Below are positions 43,043 to 52,045 of a stretch of 63,555 nt of DNA, in pieces. The stretch is from positions 1-63,555 of the forward strand of contig JADFAK010000088.1 in NCBI GenBank assembly GCA_015665315.1, in the 5' to 3' direction. Position 1 is the stretch's first letter, and each line of letters opens with the position of its first letter. The DNA is from Flavobacteriales bacterium (GTDB taxonomy: Bacteria; Bacteroidota; Bacteroidia; Flavobacteriales_D; Sanyastnellaceae). The position numbers and the translations under genes are program-made. Under the pieces are notes generated by a model. The model did not search any database. It was not told the origin of the DNA and worked only from the letters and a program-made list of their open reading frames with translations.

Positions 43043-43064
43043 CAGTATTTTCAATAATTGTTTC

Positions 43065-45785
43065 TTACGGACAAAATTGACCAAAGAGGCCAAGGAAGAC
43101 CAACAAGTCTGGTGTAGTGACAACTCCGTCGCCGTTGAGGTCGGTTGTACAAGCAGAAAGACAGCCAAATTCACCTAAGAATAACAACAAGTCTGGCGTG
43201 CTTATAATGCCGTCATTGTTGAAATCACCCAAACATGAGCCAGGTAATTCTTCGCTTGGATCAATTGTTCCGTTGCAGTTGTTGTCGATTCCCATCATCG
43301 TGCCAGGAGCACCGGGGTATTTCGTTCCATCGGCATCATCACAATCGGTGTTGTCCAGAACAAAACCAGCCATTGGGGCGCATAGTGAAACGCTGTTGGC
43401 AATGTCTCCGAATCCATCTGAATCCGTATCGGCATAGTAAGTTGTTGGAAAGGCACATGATCCACTATCGATCGTAGCGTTCGAATCGTAATTACAAGCT
43501 GTGGTGATCATACAGCCTTGGCAGCTAATGTATTCACAAGAGCCGTCGTCGATGGTCGCCGTTGAGTCGAAGTTACACGCAGCTGAATCGATGCAACCGG
43601 CACAACTCAAGAATTCACAACTTCCATCATCACATAGTGCGGATGCATTGTAGTTGCACGCAGAAGCGTTGGTACATCCATCAGGAAGAGCACAACTGCC
43701 GTCGTCAATCGTCGCTGTTGAATCGTAGTTGCACGCCGTAGAATTGGTACAACCGCTGCATGAAATGAATTCACAAGAACCATCATCACATCCCGCTGCA
43801 GCATCGTAGTTGCAGGCAGTCGAATCATTGCAACCAGGGAAGGTACATGATCCGTCATCAACTGTTGCCGTAGAGTCGTAGTTGCAAGCCGATGTGTCCA
43901 TACAGCCCTGAATACCGACAGGCAGACAAATATTATGTGTGACACTTGAACCGTAGTTGGCGGCCCCCATAACAGCAAGTACGTTTCCAAACGCGTCGGT
44001 TACAGTATAGTTTCCGTCAATGGCGCATCCCGAAGCAATTCCAGAAAGTCCATCTCCAAAGCTGTCATACATGGTGAAGTCGTAACATCCTGCGGTCAGA
44101 CAAAGCAATTCGTTGTAAGTTGTTTGGTTGCCATAGGCCGAACTTGGTCCTGCAGCAACAACGTTTCCGAGAGCATCTTGGATGTCCCAGCTAACTTCAC
44201 TTCCCCAACAATCGGTCAGAATTTCGATATCGATATCATAACAAGGATAGATACATGATCCATCGTCGATTGTAGCAGCTGAATTGTAGTTTGATGCTGC
44301 TGGATCGGTGCAACCCAATACATCATTGGTACAATCATAAACGGTGAGCGTAATGGTATCTGAATAATCGAAGTAAGTTCCTGTTCCTGAAACAACGATA
44401 TCAAAAACTCCACCAGCAGCCGGAAAGTTGCTCAATGTGAGAGTATACGAACCTGGTCCCACGCCATTTGCTGAGAAGGTTGCAGTAGCACCTGCAGGAA
44501 GTCCCGATTCGACGGCCAATGTTACGGGGCCTTCAAAGCCTACCATGACATCAACATCAATCACGGCATCGTCGGTGTGGCAAACGAATGCATTGGCAAT
44601 CGATGCATCCACGAATCGTGGCTTCAAAAGGAATAGTCCGCCTTCAATATGACTCACAGCAACTACACCTGAAGGGAAGTATGGATAGTTACTCCATGAT
44701 CCGTTAAATGCTGCGGAATTGCTTGAAGGATAAACGTCGAAAGAGGCAACCTCACTCAAGTTGGCATTGGCTACGTCCGTGATGTCCAAAATTCGCAAAC
44801 CAGCACGATAGTTACTTTGGTAGCAGAGGTTTCCATCTGTATACAAGTTGTGGTCAATGGCTGCTAGAGCTGAAACATAAGAACCAATGAGGACTGGAGC
44901 ATCAAGGTCTTGAACGTCCCAAATGTATGTCGTGGTGTTTGATACCGTTCCATTGTTTTCATCGAGCTCATCTCCAAGCAAGAAATATTTTTGATCAGGA
45001 GTAAGCCATCCTTGGTGAGAATAACTGGCGCCCGCGTATCCTGAAATACTTATCGTTTGAGCATCGGTAGGATCGGTTACGTTGGCAATAGTAAGTGCAT
45101 CTTCGTTGCTGTTAAAAGCAATTTCCTGACCGGCGTATGTGGCATCCGGACCCGTATAAATCACCACTTGAGCATCGTGCGTATATCCGTCCAAAGCATA
45201 GTCTCCAGCAAATGTTGGAGAAAGGGGGTTGCTGATATTAATAATGTGCAGACCACCACTCGAAAGGTTTGAACCTACCACATAGGCACGTCCAGTTGCT
45301 TCGTTGATGGCAATGTTGTGTGCATGTCCAAACAAGCCATAAAATGCATCGTTGGTAAACGTCTCTGGCGGAGCTGCGACATTTCTCAATCGAGTAAGAT
45401 CGAATACTTGCATTCCGTGACTTCCTGCCTCAGAAACGATAAAAGCGTGATTGTTGTACACCTTGACATCTCGCCATAACGAGTTGCCTGTTTGTGTTGG
45501 GAGGTATCCCAAGTAGAAAGGGTTTACTGGATCAGTGATATCAATAAAGGCGGTTCCGTTTTCCATTCCTAGCATGACATATTCTTTGTTGTCAAGCGGA
45601 TCGGTCCATCCCCAGATATCATTCATTTCTGGACTCCCAGGGAAATCTGAGGCGGGCATGACCGACATTAAATCCACATTCTCACAGGGGAAAATTCCGG
45701 CAAATCCTGCCTCACAAGGGGTTTGAGCTACGGACGCGAAAGAAAGTAGTATTGCGCATACCAGAGCTAGATTACGAAAACGCAT
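43065..45785 (-). CDS. Choice-of-anchor-B protein with GCTD repeats, MopE-like motif and dockerin-like C-terminus
   Basis: 906 residues, secreted (signal peptide MRFRNLALVCAILLSFASVA). Residues about 40-395 form a propeller-like choice-of-anchor-B domain (YVMLGMENGTAFIDITDPVN, then GHAHNIAINEATGRAYVVGS). A beta-sandwich follows, then seven Cys-rich units of the form GC-x-D-x-x-A-x-N-Y-(D/N)-...-DDGSC (about 495-790), with a CWGSEVSW/SFGDGLSG module between units one and two. Next is a copper-binding MopE-like acidic motif (DSDGFGDIANS, TDCDDADGTKYPGAPG, GIDNNCNG). The end is two EF-hand-like repeats (GDFNNDGIISTPDLLLFLGE and DLNGDGVVTTPDLLVFLGLF). It has no T9SS tail, so the dockerin-like pair may act in anchoring. 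Export route and partner are unknown. Confidence 0.85.
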   Translation of the reverse strand: MRFRNLALVCAILLSFASVAQTPCEAGFAGIFPCENVDLMSVMPASDFPGSPEMNDIWGWTDPLDNKEYVMLGMENGTAFIDITDPVNPFYLGYLPTQTGNSLWRDVKVYNNHAFIVSEAGSHGMQVFDLTRLRNVAAPPETFTNDAFYGLFGHAHNIAINEATGRAYVVGSNLSSGGLHIINISNPLSPTFAGDYALDGYTHDAQVVIYTGPDATYAGQEIAFNSNEDALTIANVTDPTDAQTISISGYAGASYSHQGWLTPDQKYFLLGDELDENNGTVSNTTTYIWDVQDLDAPVLIGSYVSALAAIDHNLYTDGNLCYQSNYRAGLRILDITDVANANLSEVASFDVYPSSNSAAFNGSWSNYPYFPSGVVAVSHIEGGLFLLKPRFVDASIANAFVCHTDDAVIDVDVMVGFEGPVTLAVESGLPAGATATFSANGVGPGSYTLTLSNFPAAGGVFDIVVSGTGTYFDYSDTITLTVYDCTNDVLGCTDPAASNYNSAATIDDGSCIYPCYDIDIEILTDCWGSEVSWDIQDALGNVVAAGPSSAYGNQTTYNELLCLTAGCYDFTMYDSFGDGLSGIASGCAIDGNYTVTDAFGNVLAVMGAANYGSSVTHNICLPVGIQGCMDTSACNYDSTATVDDGSCTFPGCNDSTACNYDAAAGCDDGSCEFISCSGCTNSTACNYDSTATIDDGSCALPDGCTNASACNYNASALCDDGSCEFLSCAGCIDSAACNFDSTATIDDGSCEYISCQGCMITTACNYDSNATIDSGSCAFPTTYYADTDSDGFGDIANSVSLCAPMAGFVLDNTDCDDADGTKYPGAPGTMMGIDNNCNGTIDPSEELPGSCLGDFNNDGIISTPDLLLFLGEFGCLSACTTDLNGDGVVTTPDLLVFLGLFGQFCP

Positions 45786-45898
45786 AGTTTGGTTATTTGG
45801 TTAATAAGGAGCCTAAAGATACGATTTTAAGCCGATATGATTATACCTTTTGCCTTCCGTACTTAGGTGGAATGGGAATTAGTCGAACAAAAACGGGT

Positions 45899-45906
45899 TA
45901 TTTTTG
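45899..45906 (+). promoter_or_regulatory. -7 box (TATTTTTG) before the TIGR01777 gene
   Basis: A perfect TAnnTTTG match 61 bp upstream of the ATG at 45967, in the divergent spacer. It lies in a T-rich stretch, so chance is possible. Confidence 0.35.
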
Positions 45907-45966
45907 TTTTAGTTTAGGCGCGAAATGCTTCCAATTTTTGGATGACCTAGCTTTAAGGAATCAAGT

Positions 45967-46881
45967 ATGAAAAGAATATTGTTGGCAGGTGGTACAGGAC
46001 AAGTTGGACAAGCGATTGTCAAGGAAGCAAGCTCGAAAGGGATTGTGTGTCACGTGCTTACACGAAATAATAACAAAGAGGATTCCGACTTGGTCCGATA
46101 TTTTTCTTGGAATCCAGCAGAAGGAATAATTGACCAGGCTTGTCTGCGTGAAGTCGATGTCCTCATAAACTTAGCCGGCATGTCCATTGACGTTAGGTGG
46201 ACTGAGGAGAACAAGAAAAAACTCATCAAGAGCCGTGTTGAGAGTACCCAATGTCTTGGAGAAGCCATGACATCACATACCAATCAAATCAAGACCGTTG
46301 TGAATGCCAGTGCGATTGGGGTGTATTTTCCTTCCTTCGATCTTCTCCATGAAGGCAGTCCGCGCTCGGCTTCTTTTTTAGGCCGTATGGCACAAGCGTG
46401 GGAGAGAAGCACAGAATTTTATCCACCTACTGCCCATATTGTATGTGTGCGCATCGGTTTGGTGCTTGGGGCTACATCTAAAATTTTTGAAAAGATCAGG
46501 CCTACGGCCAAATGGGGAATTGGAGCCGTTCTTGGCACAACAGACCAATATGTGTCATGGATACACGAAGTTGATCTCGCACGTGCAATTTTACACTTAG
46601 GTGATAAAAAGAATCCTGAACGCGAATACAATACGGTGTCGCCGAACCCCGTAAAAGCACCGCTATTCTACAAAGCAATCCACCGCGTTTTCGCCGAGCC
46701 TAAACTCATGCTCAAGGTTCCGGCGGGGTTGATTCGATTGGTTTTCAAGGAAAAAAGCGAGCTCCTACTCAGCTCTCACAGGGTTTCACCTGCACTTCTG
46801 GCTCAAGATTTTGAATTCGAATATCCAACTATCGAATCGGCCGTGGAGGAAATTTCGAAACACGCCGACAAGGTTAAGTAA
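45967..46881 (+). CDS. TIGR01777-type NAD(P)-dependent epimerase/oxidoreductase (YfcH-like)
   Basis: A 304-residue atypical short-chain dehydrogenase. The N-terminal Rossmann motif is LAGGTGQVGQAIV, followed by the family-typical VDVLINLAGMSIDVRWTEEN and the segment RVESTQCLGEAM. In place of a usual YxxxK site it has ASAIGVYFPSFD; the rest is VCVRIGLVLG and YVSWIHEVDLARAI. The C-terminal DUF1731-type end is VKAPLFYKAIHRVF, then PAGLIRLVF. The substrate is unknown; the E. coli relative YfcH is likewise unassigned. It is cytosolic. 155 bp separate it from the CoA-transferase gene. Confidence 0.92.
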   Translation: MKRILLAGGTGQVGQAIVKEASSKGIVCHVLTRNNNKEDSDLVRYFSWNPAEGIIDQACLREVDVLINLAGMSIDVRWTEENKKKLIKSRVESTQCLGEAMTSHTNQIKTVVNASAIGVYFPSFDLLHEGSPRSASFLGRMAQAWERSTEFYPPTAHIVCVRIGLVLGATSKIFEKIRPTAKWGIGAVLGTTDQYVSWIHEVDLARAILHLGDKKNPEREYNTVSPNPVKAPLFYKAIHRVFAEPKLMLKVPAGLIRLVFKEKSELLLSSHRVSPALLAQDFEFEYPTIESAVEEISKHADKVK

Positions 46882-47036
46882 GACCGTAACAAGTTGGTGA
46901 GGTGGAGGGAGAAATCCTCCAACGGATCCTCGTTTTGAGATGCTCCTTCGGGTGTGCACATCCTGTTGGGTAAGATCAACTATAGACATGAGTTTTGTCT
47001 GCGTACGTATTCAAACTTTCCCTCATATTTGTGCTT

Positions 47037-48113
47037 ATGAATCAAATTCTGAAGGGTACACAAGTACTGGAGTTGAGCAGCGTTCTCGCTGGTCCTTCAG
47101 TAGGCATGTTCTTGGCCGAACTCGGGGCCGAAGTGATTAAGATAGAGTCGCCTAGTGGAGATGTGACGCGCACATGGAAGCTTGGTTCGGAAGATGAGAC
47201 GAGTACGATTTCTGCCTACTTTTCCAGTATAAACTATCGGAAGACGTACTTGCACAAGGACTTGAAAGATCCGAAAGAGTTGAGGGATGTTCAGCAACTT
47301 GCTCAGGCATCAGATATTGTCCTCTCCAATTTTCGAGGAAGTCGGGGTAATCGTTTTGGACTGGATTACGCGACCTTGAGCCAGGAGAATAAAGACCTTA
47401 TTTATTGCGAGCTTCACGGTTTTCCGGATGACCACGATCGAGCGGCCTATGATTTGGTTTTACAAGCCGAGACAGGATGGATGAGCATGAACGGGACTCC
47501 AGAATCTGGTCCACTTAAAATGCCCGTTGCTCTGATGGACGTGCTCGCGGCCCACCACATGAAACAAGCCATTCTTATCGCACTCTTCCATAGAGAACGA
47601 ACAGGAGCGGGCGCTTGGATCAAATGTTCGCTTCAAGAATCTTCGCTCAGCAATCTGGCTAACCAATCATCGAACTACTTAATGGCTGGTGCAGTGGCCG
47701 AATTGCGCGGTTCCTTGCATCCCAATATTGCTCCTTATGGAGAGACTTTTACATGCTCCTGTGGGAAAGCTATTGTCCTGGCCGTCGGCAGCGATCACCA
47801 GTTTCAAACGATGTGTCAGCTCATTGGTGCACCTGAATTGAATGCGGATGACCGATTTCACTCGAACCAGGATCGCCTGGTACATCGTGCGGACATGTTC
47901 GCAGCCTTGAAGCCATTCTTTGGAAAGCTCGAACGAACTGAATTGCTGGCCAAATTTCACGATCACGGGGTACCAGCTGGAGCGGTCCTCGACATGCGTG
48001 ATGCCTTGAATACCCCTGCAGCACAGCGCTTGATTCGGGAAGAAGTCATTGACGGACAAGCGACGAAGCGATTGACTTCTTTGCCATTTGATTTTACCTC
48101 GTCCATCGGATAA
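47037..48113 (+). CDS. CaiB/BaiF-type (family III) CoA transferase
   Basis: 358 residues from the ATG at 47037 (MNQILKGTQVLELSSVLAGP). An in-frame ATG at 46995 would add 14 residues unlike the family's start. Features: SVLAGPSVGMFLAELGAEVI, the R-rich FRGSRGNRFGLDYATLSQEN, YCELHGFPDD, and the catalytic Asp region PVALMDVLAAHHMKQAIL. The protein is somewhat shorter than the usual 390-410 residues. Family III enzymes move CoA between carboxylic acids through an aspartyl-CoA thioester. The acyl substrate cannot be deduced. It is followed 10 bp later by a class III sirtuin gene. Confidence 0.9.
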   Translation: MNQILKGTQVLELSSVLAGPSVGMFLAELGAEVIKIESPSGDVTRTWKLGSEDETSTISAYFSSINYRKTYLHKDLKDPKELRDVQQLAQASDIVLSNFRGSRGNRFGLDYATLSQENKDLIYCELHGFPDDHDRAAYDLVLQAETGWMSMNGTPESGPLKMPVALMDVLAAHHMKQAILIALFHRERTGAGAWIKCSLQESSLSNLANQSSNYLMAGAVAELRGSLHPNIAPYGETFTCSCGKAIVLAVGSDHQFQTMCQLIGAPELNADDRFHSNQDRLVHRADMFAALKPFFGKLERTELLAKFHDHGVPAGAVLDMRDALNTPAAQRLIREEVIDGQATKRLTSLPFDFTSSIG

Positions 48114-48123
48114 ACAGACCTAG

Positions 48124-48810
48124 ATGAAGAAATTAGTTGTTTTGACAGGAGCCGGCATGAGCGCGGAAAGTGGAATCCCCACATTTCGGGGAGCCGATGG
48201 ATTGTGGGAAGGCCATCGCATTGAGGATGTAGCCTCGCCCAATGGGTGGGTAGCCGACCAAGACTTGGTCCTCCATTTCTACAACCTACGGCGGAAAAAT
48301 ATCATGAAAGCCGAACCCAATAAAGGACACCAAATTCTTGCCGAACTTGACGAATACTACGACCTTCATATCATCACGCAGAATATCGACGACTTGCATG
48401 AGAGAGCAGGCTCAAAAAAGGTACTGCACTTGCACGGCGAAATCAGAAAGAGTAGGAGTACGCTAGATCCGAATTTGGTCTATAACATCGAAGGATGGGA
48501 ACTGCGTCGAGGAGATAAATGTGAAAGAGGGTCTCAACTCCGACCGCACATCGTGTGGTTTGGTGAAGCCGTTCCCATGATCGAACCTGCCGCAGAAATT
48601 TGTCAGCAAGCAGATGCAATTGTCGTCGTAGGCACGTCCATGGTTGTATATCCAGCCGCTAGTTTAATTCACTTTGCACCAACTGAAATCCCGAAGTTCA
48701 TCATCGATCCGAACATCCCTCATGTGAGTGGAATAAGTAATCTTACTCCCATTCCTATGGGGGCTAGCGATGGCTTAGCTGCCCTTCGAGAGATGCTGGG
48801 AAAGAGGTAA
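48124..48810 (+). CDS. cobB: Class III sirtuin, NAD-dependent protein deacylase lacking the zinc finger
   Basis: A 228-residue Sir2-family lysine deacylase. Motifs: VLTGAGMSAESGIPTFRGAD, catalytic HLHGE (His), TQNIDDLHERAG, VVVGTSMVVYPAA. The FYNLRRKN segment has the Tyr-x-x-Arg pair that marks class III enzymes preferring succinyl, malonyl or glutaryl groups. The four zinc Cys of typical sirtuins are absent; the insert reads STLDPNLVYNIEGWELRRGD and contains a single Cys, as in other Bacteroidota homologues I recognise. It follows the CoA transferase after 10 bp, suggesting a link between CoA thioester pools and acyl-lysine removal (inference). Convergent with the beta-helix gene. Confidence 0.92.
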   Translation: MKKLVVLTGAGMSAESGIPTFRGADGLWEGHRIEDVASPNGWVADQDLVLHFYNLRRKNIMKAEPNKGHQILAELDEYYDLHIITQNIDDLHERAGSKKVLHLHGEIRKSRSTLDPNLVYNIEGWELRRGDKCERGSQLRPHIVWFGEAVPMIEPAAEICQQADAIVVVGTSMVVYPAASLIHFAPTEIPKFIIDPNIPHVSGISNLTPIPMGASDGLAALREMLGKR

Positions 48811-48814
48811 ATCT

Positions 48815-50806
48815 TTATTCCGTAAACGTTGACGATTCCTGCCCAGGGACTAATCCGAAGGTGCCTTGGCAATCGGCTCCGTAGAACATCAAAAAGGTAA
48901 GGATATCGAGAATGTCCGTAGCACCATCCGAGTTTACGTCAGCTGAACAATTATTGGTACCGTCGTCTATACACCCATAGTCCCCTAAGAAGGCCAATAG
49001 ATCCAAGATGTCGATGACGCAATCATTGTTCTGATCCAAGATGCTAAATTGGTCGGTCACCACATAGATATCCTGCTGCTGCGTCACACCATAGGCCCCA
49101 TTGCTGTCTTTCGCTCGGAGGTAGATAGTGTGCTGACCAGGAGGAACCCCCGTAAGTTCAAATTGGACATCAGAATCAAAAAGATCTTCAGCTCCAGATA
49201 ATAAGATAGGATTTCCTTCACCATAGCCTGGATCAACATCTACGAAGTATTCAAATGCCGACAAGGTTGGTAGTTCCTCTTGGTCTTCTAGGACAAGCAT
49301 GGGCGTCACATAAGTCGTGCCTTCCACACCAAATTCATCTTTGGCTCGAACACTTAGGTAGTACAATCCAGGGGCATAACCGCTTAAGTCATACGTAATC
49401 GTGAAAAAGCCTAGATCACTTCCTCCATCTTGATTATCCAAGATATTCGCTGTCGCAAAGTCGGCACTTCCTGCTACATCTGAAATGACGTAAGAAATCG
49501 AGGCCAATGACGGTAGTGGCGGGATTGGATCTACTACAAAGGTTGTTTCTTCCGTTCCACTCCATAGTCCGCTTTGAGTTCTAACTCGAAATCCAATAAC
49601 ATGAGCGCCAGTCAATGTTGTCGCAATATTGGCTCCAAAGAATCCATCAACGGTGTTTCCAGGAGTTAAGGTCACAGGTACCCCTCCCCCAAATCCTGGG
49701 TCGTTATCTACAAAATACTCGCCCTCAATTATGATATCCGTTCCTGAATCGATCACCGCCGAGTAAGTTACGGGTAAGAGATAGGAGAATTCAGTGTTTT
49801 CGGCGATGAATAGGTTTGTGACGAAAGGGAAGTCACTTTGGCCAGAAAGTCCATATCCTCCGAAATTGAACGGGCCAATATTCGTACCATCGTCAGCTAC
49901 ACCGTCGGCAAAAGAACCTGGGTATGTCTCATATTGTCCGTCCAGGGTAACATTTCCAGCAAATAATAAACTTGGATCTATTTCTGTCTGCACATTGGAG
50001 CCCAGCAAGATTTGCATTTGGTCATTCGGATTTCCTTCCGCATCAAAATCAGTGGCTACGGGCGCTCCCGTGACAAAAATATCGTTGTTGAAATTGCACA
50101 AGTCGAAGTCCTCAAATGTCAGGTCGACGAAGATGCAGTTGTGGAATAGGGAGGCCTCCGCAACGACAAATCCATTGGCCATCACGTTGTGATTGAAGTC
50201 TGTTCCAGACGATAAATTTTGAAATACTACGTATTGTCCTGGCGCTTGTGGAGACTCATGAGCAATAATGTTAAAGCTCACATTTCCATTGTTACTGTTG
50301 TTCAGCAAAAGCGGGATGTCTGCTGGGTTGGGCGAACTGATCAGATTTTGCTCGATGTCATAGCCCAGAACATTGTTCAACTCCAGCTGTGAGATGAAGT
50401 TGTGATCTATTTGCGCGAAGTCGCTATTCACTTGTAAATCATTGATCGAGAGTCCACGTAAAGTCGTGCCGGCCGCTCCGGGTCCTAAGTTTATAGTTGA
50501 GCAAAGTGCCTCGTCGACAACGTTGTAACCTGGCTTGTTATCGGCAATGAGGTATCCTGGTCCGAAAACGACGAGTGGAATATCGATTGTGGCTGAATAA
50601 GTCGCGAAGAAGGTCTCCGAAATAAACTGAGAATTGGCTTCTAGGTAAATGGTATCCCCGTCAAAAGCTGCGTCCACGGCAGACTGAAAATCTTGGTAGA
50701 GGGCAGTTGTGTTGGGATGAATATTCACGCGATGTATAGCGCTCCAACTCGTTGAGGAAATCAACAAGCCGACTACTAGCAGAAAAGTATATTTATACAT
50801 ATTCAT
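48815..50806 (-). CDS. Secreted beta-helix-type protein with dockerin-like C-terminus
   Basis: 663 residues with a signal peptide (MNMYKYTFLLVVGLLISSTS). Residues about 25-240 show the N/D/I-rich ladder pattern of a right-handed beta-helix (LQVNSDFAQIDHNFISQLEL, VSFNIIAHESPQ). Three or four similar Ig-like units with FVDNDPGFGGGVPVTL and FVDVDPGYGEGNPILL follow. The end is a pair of EF-hand-like units, DQNNDCVIDILDLLAFLGDY and DVNSDGATDILDILTFLMFY, as in the protein at 43065. It has no T9SS tail. A glycan-active or adhesive role is possible; no catalytic residues are recognised. It is adjacent to the similar but shorter gene at 50825, 18 bp away on the same strand. Confidence 0.75.
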   Translation of the reverse strand: MNMYKYTFLLVVGLLISSTSWSAIHRVNIHPNTTALYQDFQSAVDAAFDGDTIYLEANSQFISETFFATYSATIDIPLVVFGPGYLIADNKPGYNVVDEALCSTINLGPGAAGTTLRGLSINDLQVNSDFAQIDHNFISQLELNNVLGYDIEQNLISSPNPADIPLLLNNSNNGNVSFNIIAHESPQAPGQYVVFQNLSSGTDFNHNVMANGFVVAEASLFHNCIFVDLTFEDFDLCNFNNDIFVTGAPVATDFDAEGNPNDQMQILLGSNVQTEIDPSLLFAGNVTLDGQYETYPGSFADGVADDGTNIGPFNFGGYGLSGQSDFPFVTNLFIAENTEFSYLLPVTYSAVIDSGTDIIIEGEYFVDNDPGFGGGVPVTLTPGNTVDGFFGANIATTLTGAHVIGFRVRTQSGLWSGTEETTFVVDPIPPLPSLASISYVISDVAGSADFATANILDNQDGGSDLGFFTITYDLSGYAPGLYYLSVRAKDEFGVEGTTYVTPMLVLEDQEELPTLSAFEYFVDVDPGYGEGNPILLSGAEDLFDSDVQFELTGVPPGQHTIYLRAKDSNGAYGVTQQQDIYVVTDQFSILDQNNDCVIDILDLLAFLGDYGCIDDGTNNCSADVNSDGATDILDILTFLMFYGADCQGTFGLVPGQESSTFTE

Positions 50807-50824
50807 GGCTTTGTGATTTGCTTG

Positions 50825-51886
50825 TTACCTGCGGGATTTTCCCTTGACGACGGCTGTGGATCCGCCACTTTGAGTGCCTTGGACACTACCGTTGTATTTG
50901 GCAATAGAAGGTAGTTTAGGCATTCCAGAAAGTACATAGGTCGTCACTCCACTATACATACCAATGTCGTTTCCATCGGCTCCTGCGTTGGTGGCCGGAT
51001 TTCCTGTGTTGGGATCGGTGTTCCATGCGTTCAATTGATACTTTCCATCACGACTTACACCATCCATCAAGGTGAAGCAATAGACCGAATCCGGTTCGTG
51101 CTCAGGATCACCTCCATAATTGCTGTTCGCTGCTCCGCCCCAGGCCGTTAAAAAAGTTGAACGTGCTAAATTGAAACTCACTGTCAAACTTGTTGATGCG
51201 GGCATAATCTCGCTGTCTTCAAAGTAGTTGTTCTGAACTACGGCATTGTGAAACAGGTTGTCTGGCTCACCGAAGAACAAGTTGTTCAATATGACTCCTG
51301 AACCAGTGGTAACACGAACATTGTGCGTGCCAGCCGCATTCGTATTGTTCATGAAGTTGTTCTTGATGATGAAATTCGTCGCGTTGGCGATATCGACCAA
51401 GGCACCGGCATTCGAACCTTCAATAAAATTTTGAGAAATGAATGGAGTAATTATGGGCCCCGTAGTTCCCAATCCCAAATGCGATGTGATGTTGCAACGA
51501 GTTAAGCGAACGTTGTTGGCTTCTACCAAGACTGTCTCAATTTCAATTCCAGAAACCAAAACTAAATCGGCTGTAATGGTCAATTGATCGATCTTTGCCG
51601 TCCGCAAATCGGCCTGCGTACAGTCATTGTCACCCAAAAAGTATCCAGTGCCAAAGATGCGTACCATTACGTCTACAGTAATATTACCGCCATCGTAGGG
51701 TATCAAAGAATGCTCAAGAATAATTGAGTCGCCTATCGCTACGTGATTTGCCAATACATCGGCAAGCGAACTGTGAACTATTATTTCGTCTGCTATGCCA
51801 AGATTGTTGTTTACACGAACTTGTGTTGCTAGTCCAACTAGCGGGCAGAAGAAAATGAGAAACAGAATTGTTGAAGTGGATCTCAT
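50825..51886 (-). CDS. Secreted beta-helix-type protein, short relative of the 48815 gene
   Basis: 353 residues with a signal peptide (MRSTSTILFLIFFCPLVGLA). The segment IVHSSLADVLANHVAIGDSI, the line VRIFGTGYFLGDN and the ladder ITSHLGLGTTGPIITPFISQ parallel the N-terminal third of the next gene downstream (YQDFQSAVDAAFDGDTIYLE, VVFGPGYLIADN), so the two are likely paralogues. It lacks both the Ig-like repeats and the dockerin-like tail and ends in a basic, Gly/Ser-rich KGKSRR. No catalytic residues are recognised. It is the first of the two-gene unit; the 158-bp gap to the adenylate cyclase gene probably carries the promoter. Confidence 0.65.
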   Translation of the reverse strand: MRSTSTILFLIFFCPLVGLATQVRVNNNLGIADEIIVHSSLADVLANHVAIGDSIILEHSLIPYDGGNITVDVMVRIFGTGYFLGDNDCTQADLRTAKIDQLTITADLVLVSGIEIETVLVEANNVRLTRCNITSHLGLGTTGPIITPFISQNFIEGSNAGALVDIANATNFIIKNNFMNNTNAAGTHNVRVTTGSGVILNNLFFGEPDNLFHNAVVQNNYFEDSEIMPASTSLTVSFNLARSTFLTAWGGAANSNYGGDPEHEPDSVYCFTLMDGVSRDGKYQLNAWNTDPNTGNPATNAGADGNDIGMYSGVTTYVLSGMPKLPSIAKYNGSVQGTQSGGSTAVVKGKSRR

Positions 51887-52045
51887 GATTATTTGATTAA
51901 GATTATGAACAGTAAAGTTAAGGAATTTAGATGGCCTTGTCTCAATTCGCCGATGTGAATGATTATTTGGTCAAGAAATCAGAGAGTTTGGTCGAATCGA
52001 TTAGAATTCGGTAGCCTCGTGCGGAAAGATGGTCATGAAAACCTC

